A stretch of 64,000 nucleotides of DNA from Dysgonomonas sp. PF1-14 (lineage in GTDB: Bacteria > Bacteroidota > Bacteroidia > Bacteroidales > Dysgonomonadaceae): contig NZ_JARXWN010000012.1 of assembly GCF_029892965.1 (NCBI RefSeq), forward strand, positions 62,001-126,000, given 5' to 3'. This document shows, piece after piece, positions 16,198 to 25,999 of this stretch (positions are counted from its first letter, which is position 1; each line of letters begins with the position of its first letter). The notes beneath the pieces were generated by a model that had not been told where the DNA came from, ran no database searches, and worked only from the letters and a program-made list of their open reading frames with translations. A program made the translations under genes and the position numbers.

Positions 16198-17970
16198 TTA
16201 TTCTATGAGCTTTATTCTATAATTGAAGTTATTTGGAGACCTTTGTTGTAACCTTATGAGCAGGTCTTTAAATACTCCTTTTTGTTTAAAATAATCAATA
16301 TATTGTCGTTTGGGGGTTACTTGTATCTCCATAACGATAATAATACCTTCTTTCAATTTATGACTGATTATCGCTTTACGGACAACATCTATATTTTCAA
16401 TGTATCCTCCCAATTCTATTTTACAGAAGCTCAGAATATTGTATTTCGTTAGTATCCGGTTTTTGGAGGTTAGGTAAAAGTTATTTATCGCTTTTAGGCT
16501 TTCCATATTGTACAAATTGCGACCACCATTAGTTTCTGTTAGCAACATTACTTCTGCTTTAGTTAGCTCGGGTATCTTGTTAGCCATTAACGTTGTACCT
16601 TCTGGTATTCCATTTAATAAATCGGCGTGTGTTGTCCAATAAGAAACATAAATGGAACCAGCATTTTCACATGGTTTTACACTTAGCAAAGCAACCTCAG
16701 CCGATTCATTTATTCTATTTAGTTCGATCTTTTTAGTATCATTGTCTTGAATAGAAGACACAGCATTCAAAACATTTATGATCTTATCATTATCTATACC
16801 TGTAAATGCTGACCTTTCATCATGTATAATATCTACCAAACGCTCCAGATAGTCTACAATACGAGGATCATCCATATTTTTTCTTTTGGTAGGCAAGACC
16901 TCGTATTCACCTTCGATGGATACATAATCCACACAATTATACTCGTTTTCATGTAAGTCTGTAATGGTTTCTATTGTAATAAATTCTTGCAGGATACCAG
17001 ATGATAAAGAAACAAGTGCCCCAAAGTCTTTTTCTAAAACATCCGTTTCGTTATAATATCTATTAATAACAGGAAAGGCATTTAATGATATTGACATTTT
17101 CTCTATGTCAGCCTGAGAGAAATTTGCGGGAAACGTTACAGATAGCCAATATAAAGGGGGTATTGAAGAAGTAATCTCTTTGTCTACGATATCAATTAAA
17201 TCTTTTGGCAGATTTTCCTTTTCAATATCTTTAATATTTATTTTAGAACTAATTGTTATAAAATGATCTCTATAAAAATCCAATATTTCTTTTTCCTCTT
17301 TACTAAGATTGGTATCATTATGGATTGGGAAACCATATGTTGTCTTTAAAGGCTTATTTCCGAAATTCCATTTTAACTCTGTCAGTATATCGTAATATTC
17401 GTGATGATCAGGCAAATGTTTAAAATCCAGATAAAAGGCAATATCCTTTAGTGTTTCTATTTCTGTATCAATATCCAAACCAATCCAGACTTTGTTGTAT
17501 TTTGATCTTTGCGTAGTGGTTCCGACAATCCTTCGGTTACCAGAACTATCCAATTGATGGATGATTTTATCACAAATAATATAATTAATGTTTACTTTAT
17601 GAAGTATTATATCTGTTACCGGAGTGTATATTACTGATGTTATATCTTTTTCTCGTATATTATCAGGTAATTTCTTTAACAAAAAACCGGCTTTTCTTTC
17701 TAATTTGCATATCGATTTATTAGACTCTACTTTCAAAATGGCATGACTTGGCCGTATGTAGTTATACATTCGGGGGGATAGCCGCTTTACTAATTTACAA
17801 AGTACGGAATAGTCTATTTCCTCCAGTTTATTATCTAATAAGAATAGTTCATGACTAACCTCCTCTATCATTAATTGCACCAAAGGATTCAAATTATTGA
17901 AGTTTTTGGTATTCCAAACCAAATTGGCATAGCGTATTATATCTGTTCGTATGGCTTCTTTACTTTTCAT
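16198..17970 (-). CDS. Second TssF-like baseplate protein
   Basis: A 590-residue protein starting at ATG 17970, eight bases after the tssR stop. It is a paralogue of the TssF encoded at 37511-39334. Both begin with a helical region ending in a PSHAIL/PSHCIL motif (near residue 85), both have a central YWTT segment (AGSIYVSYWTT here, GEVYFVDYWTT there) followed by a G(T/S)T motif, both have ILSFC/ILDFC near the C-terminus, and both end (R/K)SPxxxNYRI. No membrane segment. TssF forms the wedge of the T6SS baseplate as two copies per wedge. A second, diverged TssF suggests a heteromeric wedge or an adaptor to the membrane complex; this is inference. Confidence 0.75.
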   Translation of the reverse strand: MKSKEAIRTDIIRYANLVWNTKNFNNLNPLVQLMIEEVSHELFLLDNKLEEIDYSVLCKLVKRLSPRMYNYIRPSHAILKVESNKSICKLERKAGFLLKKLPDNIREKDITSVIYTPVTDIILHKVNINYIICDKIIHQLDSSGNRRIVGTTTQRSKYNKVWIGLDIDTEIETLKDIAFYLDFKHLPDHHEYYDILTELKWNFGNKPLKTTYGFPIHNDTNLSKEEKEILDFYRDHFITISSKINIKDIEKENLPKDLIDIVDKEITSSIPPLYWLSVTFPANFSQADIEKMSISLNAFPVINRYYNETDVLEKDFGALVSLSSGILQEFITIETITDLHENEYNCVDYVSIEGEYEVLPTKRKNMDDPRIVDYLERLVDIIHDERSAFTGIDNDKIINVLNAVSSIQDNDTKKIELNRINESAEVALLSVKPCENAGSIYVSYWTTHADLLNGIPEGTTLMANKIPELTKAEVMLLTETNGGRNLYNMESLKAINNFYLTSKNRILTKYNILSFCKIELGGYIENIDVVRKAIISHKLKEGIIIVMEIQVTPKRQYIDYFKQKGVFKDLLIRLQQRSPNNFNYRIKLIE

Positions 17971-17978
17971 TTTCTGTT

Positions 17979-20513
17979 TTATGGTAATAACTTCCTGTCC
18001 ACCCAATAATATATTTCTCCATTCGACTCAAATTGTTCGGCCTTGTCCAGTTCCTTTTTCATTTTCTTGTAATAAGTAACCAAGCCGTCCAGCATTTCGT
18101 CCGGGACAACCTTCTTATCTTTGAGGTCTTTTATCCGGATAGCGTTCAGAACATTATTCGATGTAGGACATCCAGTTATTCTATATTGTGCTTCGGCAAG
18201 TGTCAGTTGTTTTAGTTTACTGCCTTTTTCTTTACACAATTTGCAATATTTGATAGGTTTCAGTAATGTTTTTGCCAGATGCTTGCGTACTCTCTTTGTA
18301 CTGGCATATTCTCCGGGACCAACAATTCTTATATAAAATTCTTCTTTCCCTATAATGGTATCGTTTGCCAGAGCTTCGGCTTTTTCTTTTTCCAGTTCCC
18401 TGAACAAATCGTCTTCGGGACAGTTGCAGGGTTTACGCTTCTGATCTTCTTTTTTCTTTTGCTGATAAATAAAGTCCACTTCTTTTTCTGACAAGGTGGC
18501 AACAAATTCCTTAAGTTCTTTCATTTCCGCTTCCGACAGCATCAGGTGATAATCCTGTACCTTGTTTACTGAATCATTCAGTACAATGATTTTCGATGGC
18601 ACATACCATCCCGGTGTTTCCTGAACGAAACTGCCTATTAGTTTTTTCTGTGGAATGCGTAGAGTATCTATGCCAAAGTTTTGGACGAAAAGGCTGTCAA
18701 ATCTAGTCCTGTTGTTCCCAACTGAACGAAAGGCCTTCGACATATATTGAGTTATACTATTATTATCCTGTTTGATTTGTTGAATGATGGTGTCCACATT
18801 ATTGGTCAGTATTTCCATCGGCAGGGATTCGTTCTTCTGAGGGAAAAACAATGCCCCTTGGCTTATACTGTTTGCAGGAAAGTCCAGGCGATAGCTATTC
18901 TTTTGTTCCCCTACCTGTTCATAATAATTTATCCGCTTTATTTGTTCAGGAGATACTAAGATGTTTCGCTTTGTTTTTATCATTCCGTCAGCATAAGAGT
19001 TGATCATATCTTCTATGTCGAGAACAAAGTTGTTGTAATCATCACCTTCTCCGGCATACACCTGAAAACCCACTATACGACAATTGTTCTTTAGTATACG
19101 ATTCGTAAAGGTTGAGTCAATACCTGAATTTGTTAGTCTTTTGTCACCGATTAAAACAATCAGGTTGGTTGCATCCCTGTGTTTATCGAAACACTCCACA
19201 GCCTTGCGAAGTGCAGGCCATGAATTGCGGGGTAATTTAATTGCTCGGAGTTTGTCTTTCATGTTGGCCTTGTCCGACAGAAAATTAACAATCTCGGAAT
19301 AATCCGATGTAAGACCGGTATTTAACGGATGAAAGATCTTGCCTGTTTCGTCAAAGGTCATCACACAATTGAACCGGTAAGTGTAATAGTCATCCGATTG
19401 TTCAAACAAGGGTTGAAGATTTTGCAAGGCATTAACTATCTGCGGAAACTGCGATATGGTTTGCTCTCCTCCATCAAAGACAAAAGATATATTGATTTTC
19501 TTCAGTCCTTTGGCTATATCCCTGAACTGTTTGTGTGATATTTGATTTCCGTTGACATTGAATATGTAGTTGTTGCTGTAATCAAATACAGGCAAAGCCA
19601 TACGGGTTCTGAAAGCAACCAGAGAATCTTTAGTTGAATAAGACGATACGGGATTGAATCTGATTGTCTTGTACTGTTCACAAAGCATCCGGCTTACATC
19701 CGATATATCTTCCGTAACAGGAATCTCCTCGCTTTTATTTATGAAAAAATGTTTGGTTTCAAGTGGGATGGTTTGCAGGTTAACATGTAGTCCTGTTCCG
19801 ATATCTTTTATCAGGGAATTATCTACCCAACCCAAAACATCTTCTTTTACAGTTTCAGCTTTGATATAAGGTTTATTTGCAACCAAGGTCATTGTTCCAT
19901 CTGCTGATTGCTTGAGCTGATAGATAACACTATAAGGGGAAATAGTCCCGGCCTGTGACTTCTGATCTAAATCTTTGTACAATTTCAGAGAATCTACAGC
20001 AAAGTATTTTTCCGGCTCGTTAATGGATAAAGTATCGGCAAATACAGCCAGCATCTTGTTTTTCTTTCCACTGTTGATATCCGTTACTGATTGTTGATTT
20101 AAGAGTAGTTTAGACTTATGTATCCAGCCGTAATATTCGGCTTTCTTATAATCGAGTTTTCCGTTTTTAAGTATATCCGGTGTATATTTTATCAGTTTCA
20201 AATATTCGCCTTTATTTTTGGTGCCAATAACAAGGAATGGGTCAAGGTAATCCACATCTTTGGCTTTGACCTTTCCTCCGCCATTGTTGTAAGTCTGGTT
20301 CTCTGTCCTGTCCGAATAAACGATCCACGGCTCTTTATTCAAGTCCGTCTTCGGGGCTTTGGTATCCTCTCCGCAATAGTTCAGGGAATACTCACGGGGA
20401 GTTTTTTTTACCCTTGTGAAACGATGTACAGGTCCACAGGAAGAAATAAGTAACAGAACTCCCAACAAGATTGGTATTAGTGGTTTATTTGTAGTTTTGT
20501 TCGGCATGTTCAT
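17979..20513 (-). CDS. tssR: T6SS membrane-complex lipoprotein TssR
   Basis: About 844 residues from the ATG at 20513, which overlaps the tssP stop as ATGA. A lipoprotein signal (PILLGVLLLISSC, Cys the likely lipidation site) starts the protein, followed by SH3-like beta regions (YYGWIHKSKLL, VLGWVDNSLI). A von Willebrand factor A-like region around residues 340-520 contains NISFVFDGGEQT and NLIVLIGDKRLTNSGIDSTF. The C-terminus has a Cys-rich element (CNCPEDD, CKLCKEKG). Length and neighbours fit TssR of the TssNQOPR trans-envelope complex that replaces TssJLM in Bacteroidota. Confidence 0.88.
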   Translation of the reverse strand: MNMPNKTTNKPLIPILLGVLLLISSCGPVHRFTRVKKTPREYSLNYCGEDTKAPKTDLNKEPWIVYSDRTENQTYNNGGGKVKAKDVDYLDPFLVIGTKNKGEYLKLIKYTPDILKNGKLDYKKAEYYGWIHKSKLLLNQQSVTDINSGKKNKMLAVFADTLSINEPEKYFAVDSLKLYKDLDQKSQAGTISPYSVIYQLKQSADGTMTLVANKPYIKAETVKEDVLGWVDNSLIKDIGTGLHVNLQTIPLETKHFFINKSEEIPVTEDISDVSRMLCEQYKTIRFNPVSSYSTKDSLVAFRTRMALPVFDYSNNYIFNVNGNQISHKQFRDIAKGLKKINISFVFDGGEQTISQFPQIVNALQNLQPLFEQSDDYYTYRFNCVMTFDETGKIFHPLNTGLTSDYSEIVNFLSDKANMKDKLRAIKLPRNSWPALRKAVECFDKHRDATNLIVLIGDKRLTNSGIDSTFTNRILKNNCRIVGFQVYAGEGDDYNNFVLDIEDMINSYADGMIKTKRNILVSPEQIKRINYYEQVGEQKNSYRLDFPANSISQGALFFPQKNESLPMEILTNNVDTIIQQIKQDNNSITQYMSKAFRSVGNNRTRFDSLFVQNFGIDTLRIPQKKLIGSFVQETPGWYVPSKIIVLNDSVNKVQDYHLMLSEAEMKELKEFVATLSEKEVDFIYQQKKKEDQKRKPCNCPEDDLFRELEKEKAEALANDTIIGKEEFYIRIVGPGEYASTKRVRKHLAKTLLKPIKYCKLCKEKGSKLKQLTLAEAQYRITGCPTSNNVLNAIRIKDLKDKKVVPDEMLDGLVTYYKKMKKELDKAEQFESNGEIYYWVDRKLLP

Positions 20514-21394
20514 TGCTCTAAGTCTGTTTGGATAACTATCAGTTTGTTGATACAACTTTCTGTTTCTTCAACATCGATCAGTACGTTTTCTATTATTGTT
20601 CTTTTTCGTCCGATAATCTTTAATCCCTGACAGTAGGAATAGAAATCATTTTTCTTGTCATTATTCACAATCACCAGTGTGTTGGGATTGTTGCAGAGAT
20701 AAGTGCTCATTACATAGTTATAGTTCTTATTGAATGGCTTTTGATCTACTATGGCTTGCAGTTTCTCTTTTATATCGTTCCCTATAATAGATGCTACATC
20801 AGTTGTATCCGTATCCGAATACTGTGGTATGATATCAATCTGATGTACAACAGGATATTTGGTTTCTTCCGTCCTTAACTGGACAATATACCGTCCCGGT
20901 AATTCATACTTGTAGATAGCGTTCTTCTCAATGGCATCGACCTGTCCTGTTTCGCCAAATTCCCAACGCCAGTCTTTTGAATTTCCCACTCCCCGAAATG
21001 TGATATATTCTCCTTGCAAGGCTTCTTTTGGGGCATCAATCTTTATCAGGTCTAACGATTCGTCTTTTTTAGGGGAACGGACATTGACAATAAATTTCTT
21101 TTCCAGATTTCCATTAACAGTAAGGCGTATCTGGTATTTACCCGTTTCGGGAAAAACATATTCTCCACGCCTGTCTGACGATGTGTCGCCATTACCAAAC
21201 TCCCAATACCACTTATCCGCTCCTTTAGTGCTGTCAGCATAAGAAACGGGGATTCCCGTCTCTACATCCAAGGGACTAACTGTTGCTTGTATCTCCTTAC
21301 TGTACATACAGGAACGTACAAGAAAAGTAATGCCAAGAACGAGCGCAATGGCTATAATAATGATATAAACCCGGTGATTCAGTAATTTTTGCAT
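20510..21394 (-). CDS. tssP: T6SS membrane-complex protein with PKD-like domains (TssP)
   Basis: A 294-residue bitopic protein with one N-terminal transmembrane helix (VYIIIIAIALVLGITFLV) and a periplasmic part with two PKD-type beta-sandwiches. WYWEFGNGDTSSDRRGEYVFPETGKYQI (about 62-90, in pieces) and DWRWEFGETG...YKYELPGRYIVQLR carry the diagnostic WxFG(D/E) and (Y/F)..PG.Y motifs. A C-terminal domain of about 90 residues is unassigned. Position just upstream of tssR matches the N-Q-O-P-R order known for Bacteroidota, so TssP is preferred. The letter assignment within Q/O/P is less certain than membership of the complex. Confidence 0.75.
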   Translation of the reverse strand: MQKLLNHRVYIIIIAIALVLGITFLVRSCMYSKEIQATVSPLDVETGIPVSYADSTKGADKWYWEFGNGDTSSDRRGEYVFPETGKYQIRLTVNGNLEKKFIVNVRSPKKDESLDLIKIDAPKEALQGEYITFRGVGNSKDWRWEFGETGQVDAIEKNAIYKYELPGRYIVQLRTEETKYPVVHQIDIIPQYSDTDTTDVASIIGNDIKEKLQAIVDQKPFNKNYNYVMSTYLCNNPNTLVIVNNDKKNDFYSYCQGLKIIGRKRTIIENVLIDVEETESCINKLIVIQTDLEQ

Positions 21395-21397
21395 GAT

Positions 21398-21904
21398 CTA
21401 CTTCTTTGTATTCTTTAGTTCATCTACTTTCTTTTCCAATCCGATCTGGCAGTCTTCTAAATTTTTACTGAAACGGATAATATTTTGCTGCTTGCTCCAT
21501 AGTTCTTTTTTATCGGCGAACCACATATTGTAAAAGGCTGGTACTTGTGAGAATATCTTATAGCGTCCGTCGTAACTGTTGTCGTCATAGAGCTTTTTAA
21601 TTTCGGCAAGATAGAACTTGATATCATTCTCTTCGTAGCTGGCATTAATGCCCGGATTAAAGGTCTTGATCTTGTTATAAATAGAATCGACTATCAACAT
21701 TTGTTCATCCTGTACATTTTGGAAAGCGCGGATGCGGTCCATCTTCGCGATAACAAATTCTTTGCGGGTTTCGCTCTTAGTATCAGTATAGTAAAACAGG
21801 CACCAACAGCATATAAATGTCGCTATTCCAAATAAGATAGATACATATACAAAGCCGATAGTTTTTTCCCGTTTATTTTTGGTTATTTTTGTTTTTTTAT
21901 CCAT
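21398..21904 (-). CDS. tssO: T6SS membrane-complex protein, TssO-like
   Basis: A 168-residue protein with a basic N-terminus (KKTKITKNKREK), one transmembrane helix (residues 16-38) and a periplasmic helical domain with likely coiled coils at both ends. Three bases separate it from both neighbours. Its topology is the same as the upstream 165-residue protein, and both resemble small bitopic TssO/TssQ subunits. Named TssO from the N-Q-O-P-R order; without a profile search the letter could be swapped with the upstream gene. Confidence 0.65.
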   Translation of the reverse strand: MDKKTKITKNKREKTIGFVYVSILFGIATFICCWCLFYYTDTKSETRKEFVIAKMDRIRAFQNVQDEQMLIVDSIYNKIKTFNPGINASYEENDIKFYLAEIKKLYDDNSYDGRYKIFSQVPAFYNMWFADKKELWSKQQNIIRFSKNLEDCQIGLEKKVDELKNTKK

Positions 21905-21907
21905 ATC

Positions 21908-22405
21908 CTACTTTTTTACTGTTATTCCCCCAATGGTTAACTGGCGTGACGCCTGTTTGTTTTCTTCGGTACATTTCAACAAATCGGTTTTTATCATACC
22001 TTCTTCTGTTTTGGCTGTTCGGATGGAGTCTTTTACTCCGAGAAAAACATTGACTTCGCTCATCAACTTCTGATAGAGGCGTATGTCACGGCTACTCATA
22101 TCGTCCATCATGGAAAGAATTTCCTGTTTGCGGCTACTAACCGAACGGAGTAGGTGTATATCGTTCTTATTGGTATTGAACATCATCGTATATTGATAGA
22201 GCGAATCAATCCGATTGGCTAAATCTATTTGCTTGACATAGATTTTATCGTATTCTTCAGTTTTCTCTACTATACGGTCTACTTCAATATTGGATGTCCT
22301 GATATAACAGAAGTAGATCAATACGCCTGCAAAGACACAGGCGATAAGGTAACCGGAGAATTTCCAGTAACCTTTGGTGATTTCTTTATGGTTTTTGGCA
22401 CGCAT
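21908..22405 (-). CDS. T6SS membrane-complex protein, TssQ/TssO-like
   Basis: A 165-residue protein starting MRAKNHKEITKGYWKF, then a transmembrane helix (GYLIACVFAGVLIYFCYI) and a helical, partly coiled-coil periplasmic domain that ends in a small hydrophobic element (RQLTIGGITVKK). It is the first gene of the tightly packed membrane-complex block after the effector region. Gene order suggests TssQ, but the protein shows no lipobox and is topologically TssO-like, so two TssO-type paralogues are equally possible. Confidence 0.6.
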   Translation of the reverse strand: MRAKNHKEITKGYWKFSGYLIACVFAGVLIYFCYIRTSNIEVDRIVEKTEEYDKIYVKQIDLANRIDSLYQYTMMFNTNKNDIHLLRSVSSRKQEILSMMDDMSSRDIRLYQKLMSEVNVFLGVKDSIRTAKTEEGMIKTDLLKCTEENKQASRQLTIGGITVKK

Positions 22406-22439
22406 AGGGTTTATCTTGTATTTTTACTTATCTAAATAA

Positions 22440-22752
22440 TCATATCTTAGATTCTGTAACAGTATAATATCCATTTTCAACCTGTTTATCATAATTATCG
22501 TACAAATCCCAGTCGGTTTTTGCAAGTTTACTATCCTTATTATCAGTATATTTTAGCATTTCGAGAAATATTTTTTTCCTTCCTGTGTTTTGATATCAGT
22601 AGTGTCATATCTAATAATAATTCAAGACGAGAGATTTGCATTTGCGGATTAGTTTCAGCCTTCGCTTCCGCAAATAATTGAATAATTGAAGGCAGATTAT
22701 AATATAATCTCCTTTGAGCCTCCTTTAAAATACCTTTTTCTTCTTCGCCCAT
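22440..22752 (-). pseudogene. Small orphan gene split by a frameshift in an A7 run
   Basis: An ATG at 22752 opens a 69-residue frame (MGEEEKGILKEAQRRLYYNL...) that stops at 22543. The run of seven A residues (minus strand) around 22571-22577 marks the point where loss of one base would join it to a second open stretch ending at 22440 (KIFLEMLKYTDNKDSK...VTESKI), giving one protein of about 103 residues. The product is helical without a signal peptide and is not recognised. It may be a decayed immunity or adaptor gene, a slippage-regulated gene or a sequencing error. Confidence 0.45.
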
Positions 22753-22882
22753 CTAAATCGTATAACACTTATAACGAATACATTATCATACTTCTAAAAA
22801 CTTATATAAATATATTTATGATAAGCAACCTGTGAATTCTAGTAACCTTGAATGATTTCTTTGTGATATTGTGCTTGCATAG

Positions 22883-23959
22883 TTATCTTATTTGGATTGA
22901 TTTCTGACAACAAGTATCTCCAAGTGTAAAATCATAGTCTATATATTCTTGATAATTTGAAGGAGGTAAAAAATATAAAAACTCAATATCATCAATAAAT
23001 TTACGCATCCAAGGATATTTATTTAATATATTAATACTATCATCTTCATATTTATGATATAGCCATGTTTTATAATTCCCATCTTTAAATTTTATATTAA
23101 TAAACTCAGCATAATATTCGGGAGGGGAGTATTTGGTGTTTTTATATGCAATATTATCGAATGAAAATTCACAAGATTTGCTATTCAATAAAGAATCGGG
23201 TATTAAATGGAACATAGCAGAAACATTTTCATTTGGAAATACATTCAATTCAGATAAATTTTCGGGAAAATCAGATATCCAAAAAGGAATCATTTTTCTA
23301 GTTTTATCCGGTTGTTTCACAAATATGCGACTTGGAGTAGCTGACAGGCGGGTAAAACCATCTTTTCGAAGATAAATATACGAGCTATCTGAATCATTAA
23401 TTCCATAACTCACGTTATTCCTACGTATGTGACCTTTGAGCATATATTCGATATCATTTGCTGTATAATTAGTTGTATCTGATTCAAATTTTTTAGAAAG
23501 AATTGGGTATTTTATTGTCAATTTCGGCGGTTTTTCGGTTAAGCCTAACTCTACTTGTTTTTCCCAATTTTTTACATCAATTATTTTTCTATTCTGATGG
23601 CGAAAGCCTCCTTCCATAAATCGCCCAACTTCTTTTGTAAAGCGAGGTTGCCCTTTATAATAATACACTTCATATATTGTGTTTGATACTGATTTATTAT
23701 TTTTACCGCAAAAAGGAATAGTATCAAAGACATAAGCCCTAGCTTTTCGATCCTCAGCGGTATATACAATTTTATACCCTGTAAAGGTTGTATCCCAAGA
23801 CCGTTCAAATGGATAAAAATTAGTTTCAGTCATATTTTTACGATTCCCTTTATAGACATAAGTATCATGACCATCATAATCATTTACTTTAATATATCTA
23901 CTGCAGGTTACAGATAATAAAGCAACGATAATTAACCCAATAAGTTTATATATTTTCAT
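22883..23959 (-). CDS. Lipoprotein, probable immunity protein for the adjacent metzincin effector
   Basis: A 358-residue protein with a lipoprotein signal (LIGLIIVALLSVTCS, Cys near residue 20) and a beta-rich globular body containing many Tyr, Asn and Asp residues. No recognised domain. It begins 12 bases after the metallopeptidase effector gene and has the low GC of the effector region. Effector-immunity pairs in T6SS loci are normally adjacent in this order, and a lipoprotein facing the periplasm would protect against an envelope-acting protease. Function is inferred from location and sorting signal only. Confidence 0.6.
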   Translation of the reverse strand: MKIYKLIGLIIVALLSVTCSRYIKVNDYDGHDTYVYKGNRKNMTETNFYPFERSWDTTFTGYKIVYTAEDRKARAYVFDTIPFCGKNNKSVSNTIYEVYYYKGQPRFTKEVGRFMEGGFRHQNRKIIDVKNWEKQVELGLTEKPPKLTIKYPILSKKFESDTTNYTANDIEYMLKGHIRRNNVSYGINDSDSSYIYLRKDGFTRLSATPSRIFVKQPDKTRKMIPFWISDFPENLSELNVFPNENVSAMFHLIPDSLLNSKSCEFSFDNIAYKNTKYSPPEYYAEFINIKFKDGNYKTWLYHKYEDDSINILNKYPWMRKFIDDIEFLYFLPPSNYQEYIDYDFTLGDTCCQKSIQIR

Positions 23960-23971
23960 CTTTTTGATATT

Positions 23972-25882
23972 TTATCTAGCAATTGTATCCCATTCTGACT
24001 TCAGAAATAGAGTTTTTCTATAGCTAGTACGCTGAAAAGTATTATTATCATAGTCATAGTCCATAAAAAAATCAGTATATCCATGTAAAAATTGAAGAGA
24101 AGTGGAAAAAGTATGATTTAAGCCTAGTAAATGTCCAATTTCGTGAATCACAGTTTCATTAAATTTAGTCTCGTTTGTAATCCTTTTACAGTAGATAGGG
24201 GTCGTATTCCCTCCAATAAAAGCTTCACCTGATGTAAAACTACTATTATATCTATCAGCAGCAGATGTACTTGCTGACTCTTGGACGTTAACATTAATCA
24301 ACATAATAATTTTAAGATTTTGATTATCAAATGCTGTTTGCTGCGAAGGAGTCAATATTCCTTGGGATATAACTAACCTATTTAAAGCACTTCTAAAATT
24401 ATTTAGATTATTACCAATTATCGTATTTCCTGCTAATCCTTCTTTATAATCTTCAAAGCTAGCAGGAGGTGTAGTACTAAATCTATCCGTAACCCCATCT
24501 GTATCTTTATATCTATAAACTCTTATATCAGGATTATTCAATCCATATGTTGTAATTATATTTTGTCCATCGGCTGTATTTCTTAAATCAATAACTTGAG
24601 GTGTAGCAACATTATTCGTTGAACAAGAAACTAAAAGCTGATTTAGAGATTTATTGTTCAATATATTTTGCAAGCTATCATTTCCGTTCCTTTTATATTT
24701 ACTATTCAATTGTCCGTTACAAGAATTACTAAATACAACATGAACAAGAACGATTTCCACATTTCTCACATTATTATTAGGATAGACCAATATACGTCCG
24801 ACCTGATATGGTTGTATATTCGTGTTTTCTAAAACAGCAAATATATCTATAGCAACCTCATCCCCTGCATTTCTCGCAATAACTCCCGCACATCGAATAT
24901 TAAACTCCAGGTTATTACTATATGGTATACGATATGGAGCATTTATGTTATTTAATGCATGATCATTTATTTGTATGTTTGGGTTTGTACATCTGAATTC
25001 CAAATTAAACCTATTTGGAAAATCTCCTGCTAACTCTTTTCTGGTCAATTTTAATCTGTAATTGGTACCTGTTGTCTGCCCTTGGGCTGGAGGCATTAAA
25101 GCTATCCAAGACGAAAAATATGCATCATATTGATAATCAAAAAAATGTGTTGGATTATATACCGCTTGTAATTGAGGTATCGTAGTACATATTGGTGTTT
25201 TTGTTCCATTCACTCTTCTTTCTGGTTCTACGTATTCTTTTTTTATGTAATCGAATCCATATTCACCTTTGTAATCTTTTGGTTCTGCATTCAAATAGAA
25301 AAGAGGTCGATTATCCAATATCAAATTAAGCCTGCCGACTTCCACCTCTGCTCCATCTTCCTCTACTGTAAATATCAAAGGACAATGATCAAATTGTTGA
25401 TCAAAAGAAGACGATTCAATATCCCTCAATCTTGAAGCAAAAGCCAATGTAATCGGAAAAGTAGAATCTTTCATCATATTATCTGTTGATGCAGGAGATA
25501 CTGTAAAACCTCTTATTGGTGTTTGCATCTTAACAGATACTGTACGCCCAATAGAAGTACTTCCCTTCGTCAATCTACAAGTCAGATTTATATTTGATCC
25601 AGGAATGACCCTTAATTTTAGTAATGAAATAAAATATCTTTCTGTGCTACCTAAATGTGTATAGTTAGGGTCAGGTTCAGCCACATATGGATTTCTTGCA
25701 GGAATATTCCTATCAGTCGCTTCATAGTGGGTTAGTTTAGCTTTAGAATTAATATCGGGGATATTATTTGTTGACAATTCAACCTTAACAATAGGTAAAA
25801 TAGATTCAGTTACTGTTAATGGAGTAAAAATTGTTTCATTTATTCCTTCTATATCTGCACTTACAGTTTCTATATCACTCAT
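23972..25882 (-). CDS. T6SS effector candidate, metzincin-type zinc metallopeptidase (long form)
   Basis: A 636-residue protein without a signal peptide. The C-terminal catalytic domain has a perfect metzincin zinc motif, HEIGHLLGLNH (580-590), with a Met-turn FFMDYD at 605-610. Residues about 205-420 contain KGEYGFD and a later GRILVYPNNN segment that parallel the other metzincin effector (31180-32568), defining a shared delivery-like region. The first 200 residues are an extra Ig-like region. Predicted role: export by the T6SS and proteolysis in a target cell, probably in the periplasm given the lipoprotein encoded next to it. The effector role is inferred from context; the peptidase call is strong. 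Confidence 0.8.
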   Translation of the reverse strand: MSDIETVSADIEGINETIFTPLTVTESILPIVKVELSTNNIPDINSKAKLTHYEATDRNIPARNPYVAEPDPNYTHLGSTERYFISLLKLRVIPGSNINLTCRLTKGSTSIGRTVSVKMQTPIRGFTVSPASTDNMMKDSTFPITLAFASRLRDIESSSFDQQFDHCPLIFTVEEDGAEVEVGRLNLILDNRPLFYLNAEPKDYKGEYGFDYIKKEYVEPERRVNGTKTPICTTIPQLQAVYNPTHFFDYQYDAYFSSWIALMPPAQGQTTGTNYRLKLTRKELAGDFPNRFNLEFRCTNPNIQINDHALNNINAPYRIPYSNNLEFNIRCAGVIARNAGDEVAIDIFAVLENTNIQPYQVGRILVYPNNNVRNVEIVLVHVVFSNSCNGQLNSKYKRNGNDSLQNILNNKSLNQLLVSCSTNNVATPQVIDLRNTADGQNIITTYGLNNPDIRVYRYKDTDGVTDRFSTTPPASFEDYKEGLAGNTIIGNNLNNFRSALNRLVISQGILTPSQQTAFDNQNLKIIMLINVNVQESASTSAADRYNSSFTSGEAFIGGNTTPIYCKRITNETKFNETVIHEIGHLLGLNHTFSTSLQFLHGYTDFFMDYDYDNNTFQRTSYRKTLFLKSEWDTIAR

Positions 25883-25999
25883 AATAATTATATTTTAATG
25901 GTGAAGTGTGTTTCCGTTTAAAGAATCTTCTCTATATTTTTTCAAAAATGTTTCGACTTTACTACTTGGATGCTGAGATAATAGCTGTAGTAAGTATGC

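Noticed and set aside
25172-25435. Hydrophobic, Cys-rich plus-strand frame of 87 codons opposite the metzincin effector.
   Set aside because: It is a mirror of the minus-strand coding sequence, without a start context or recognisable features.
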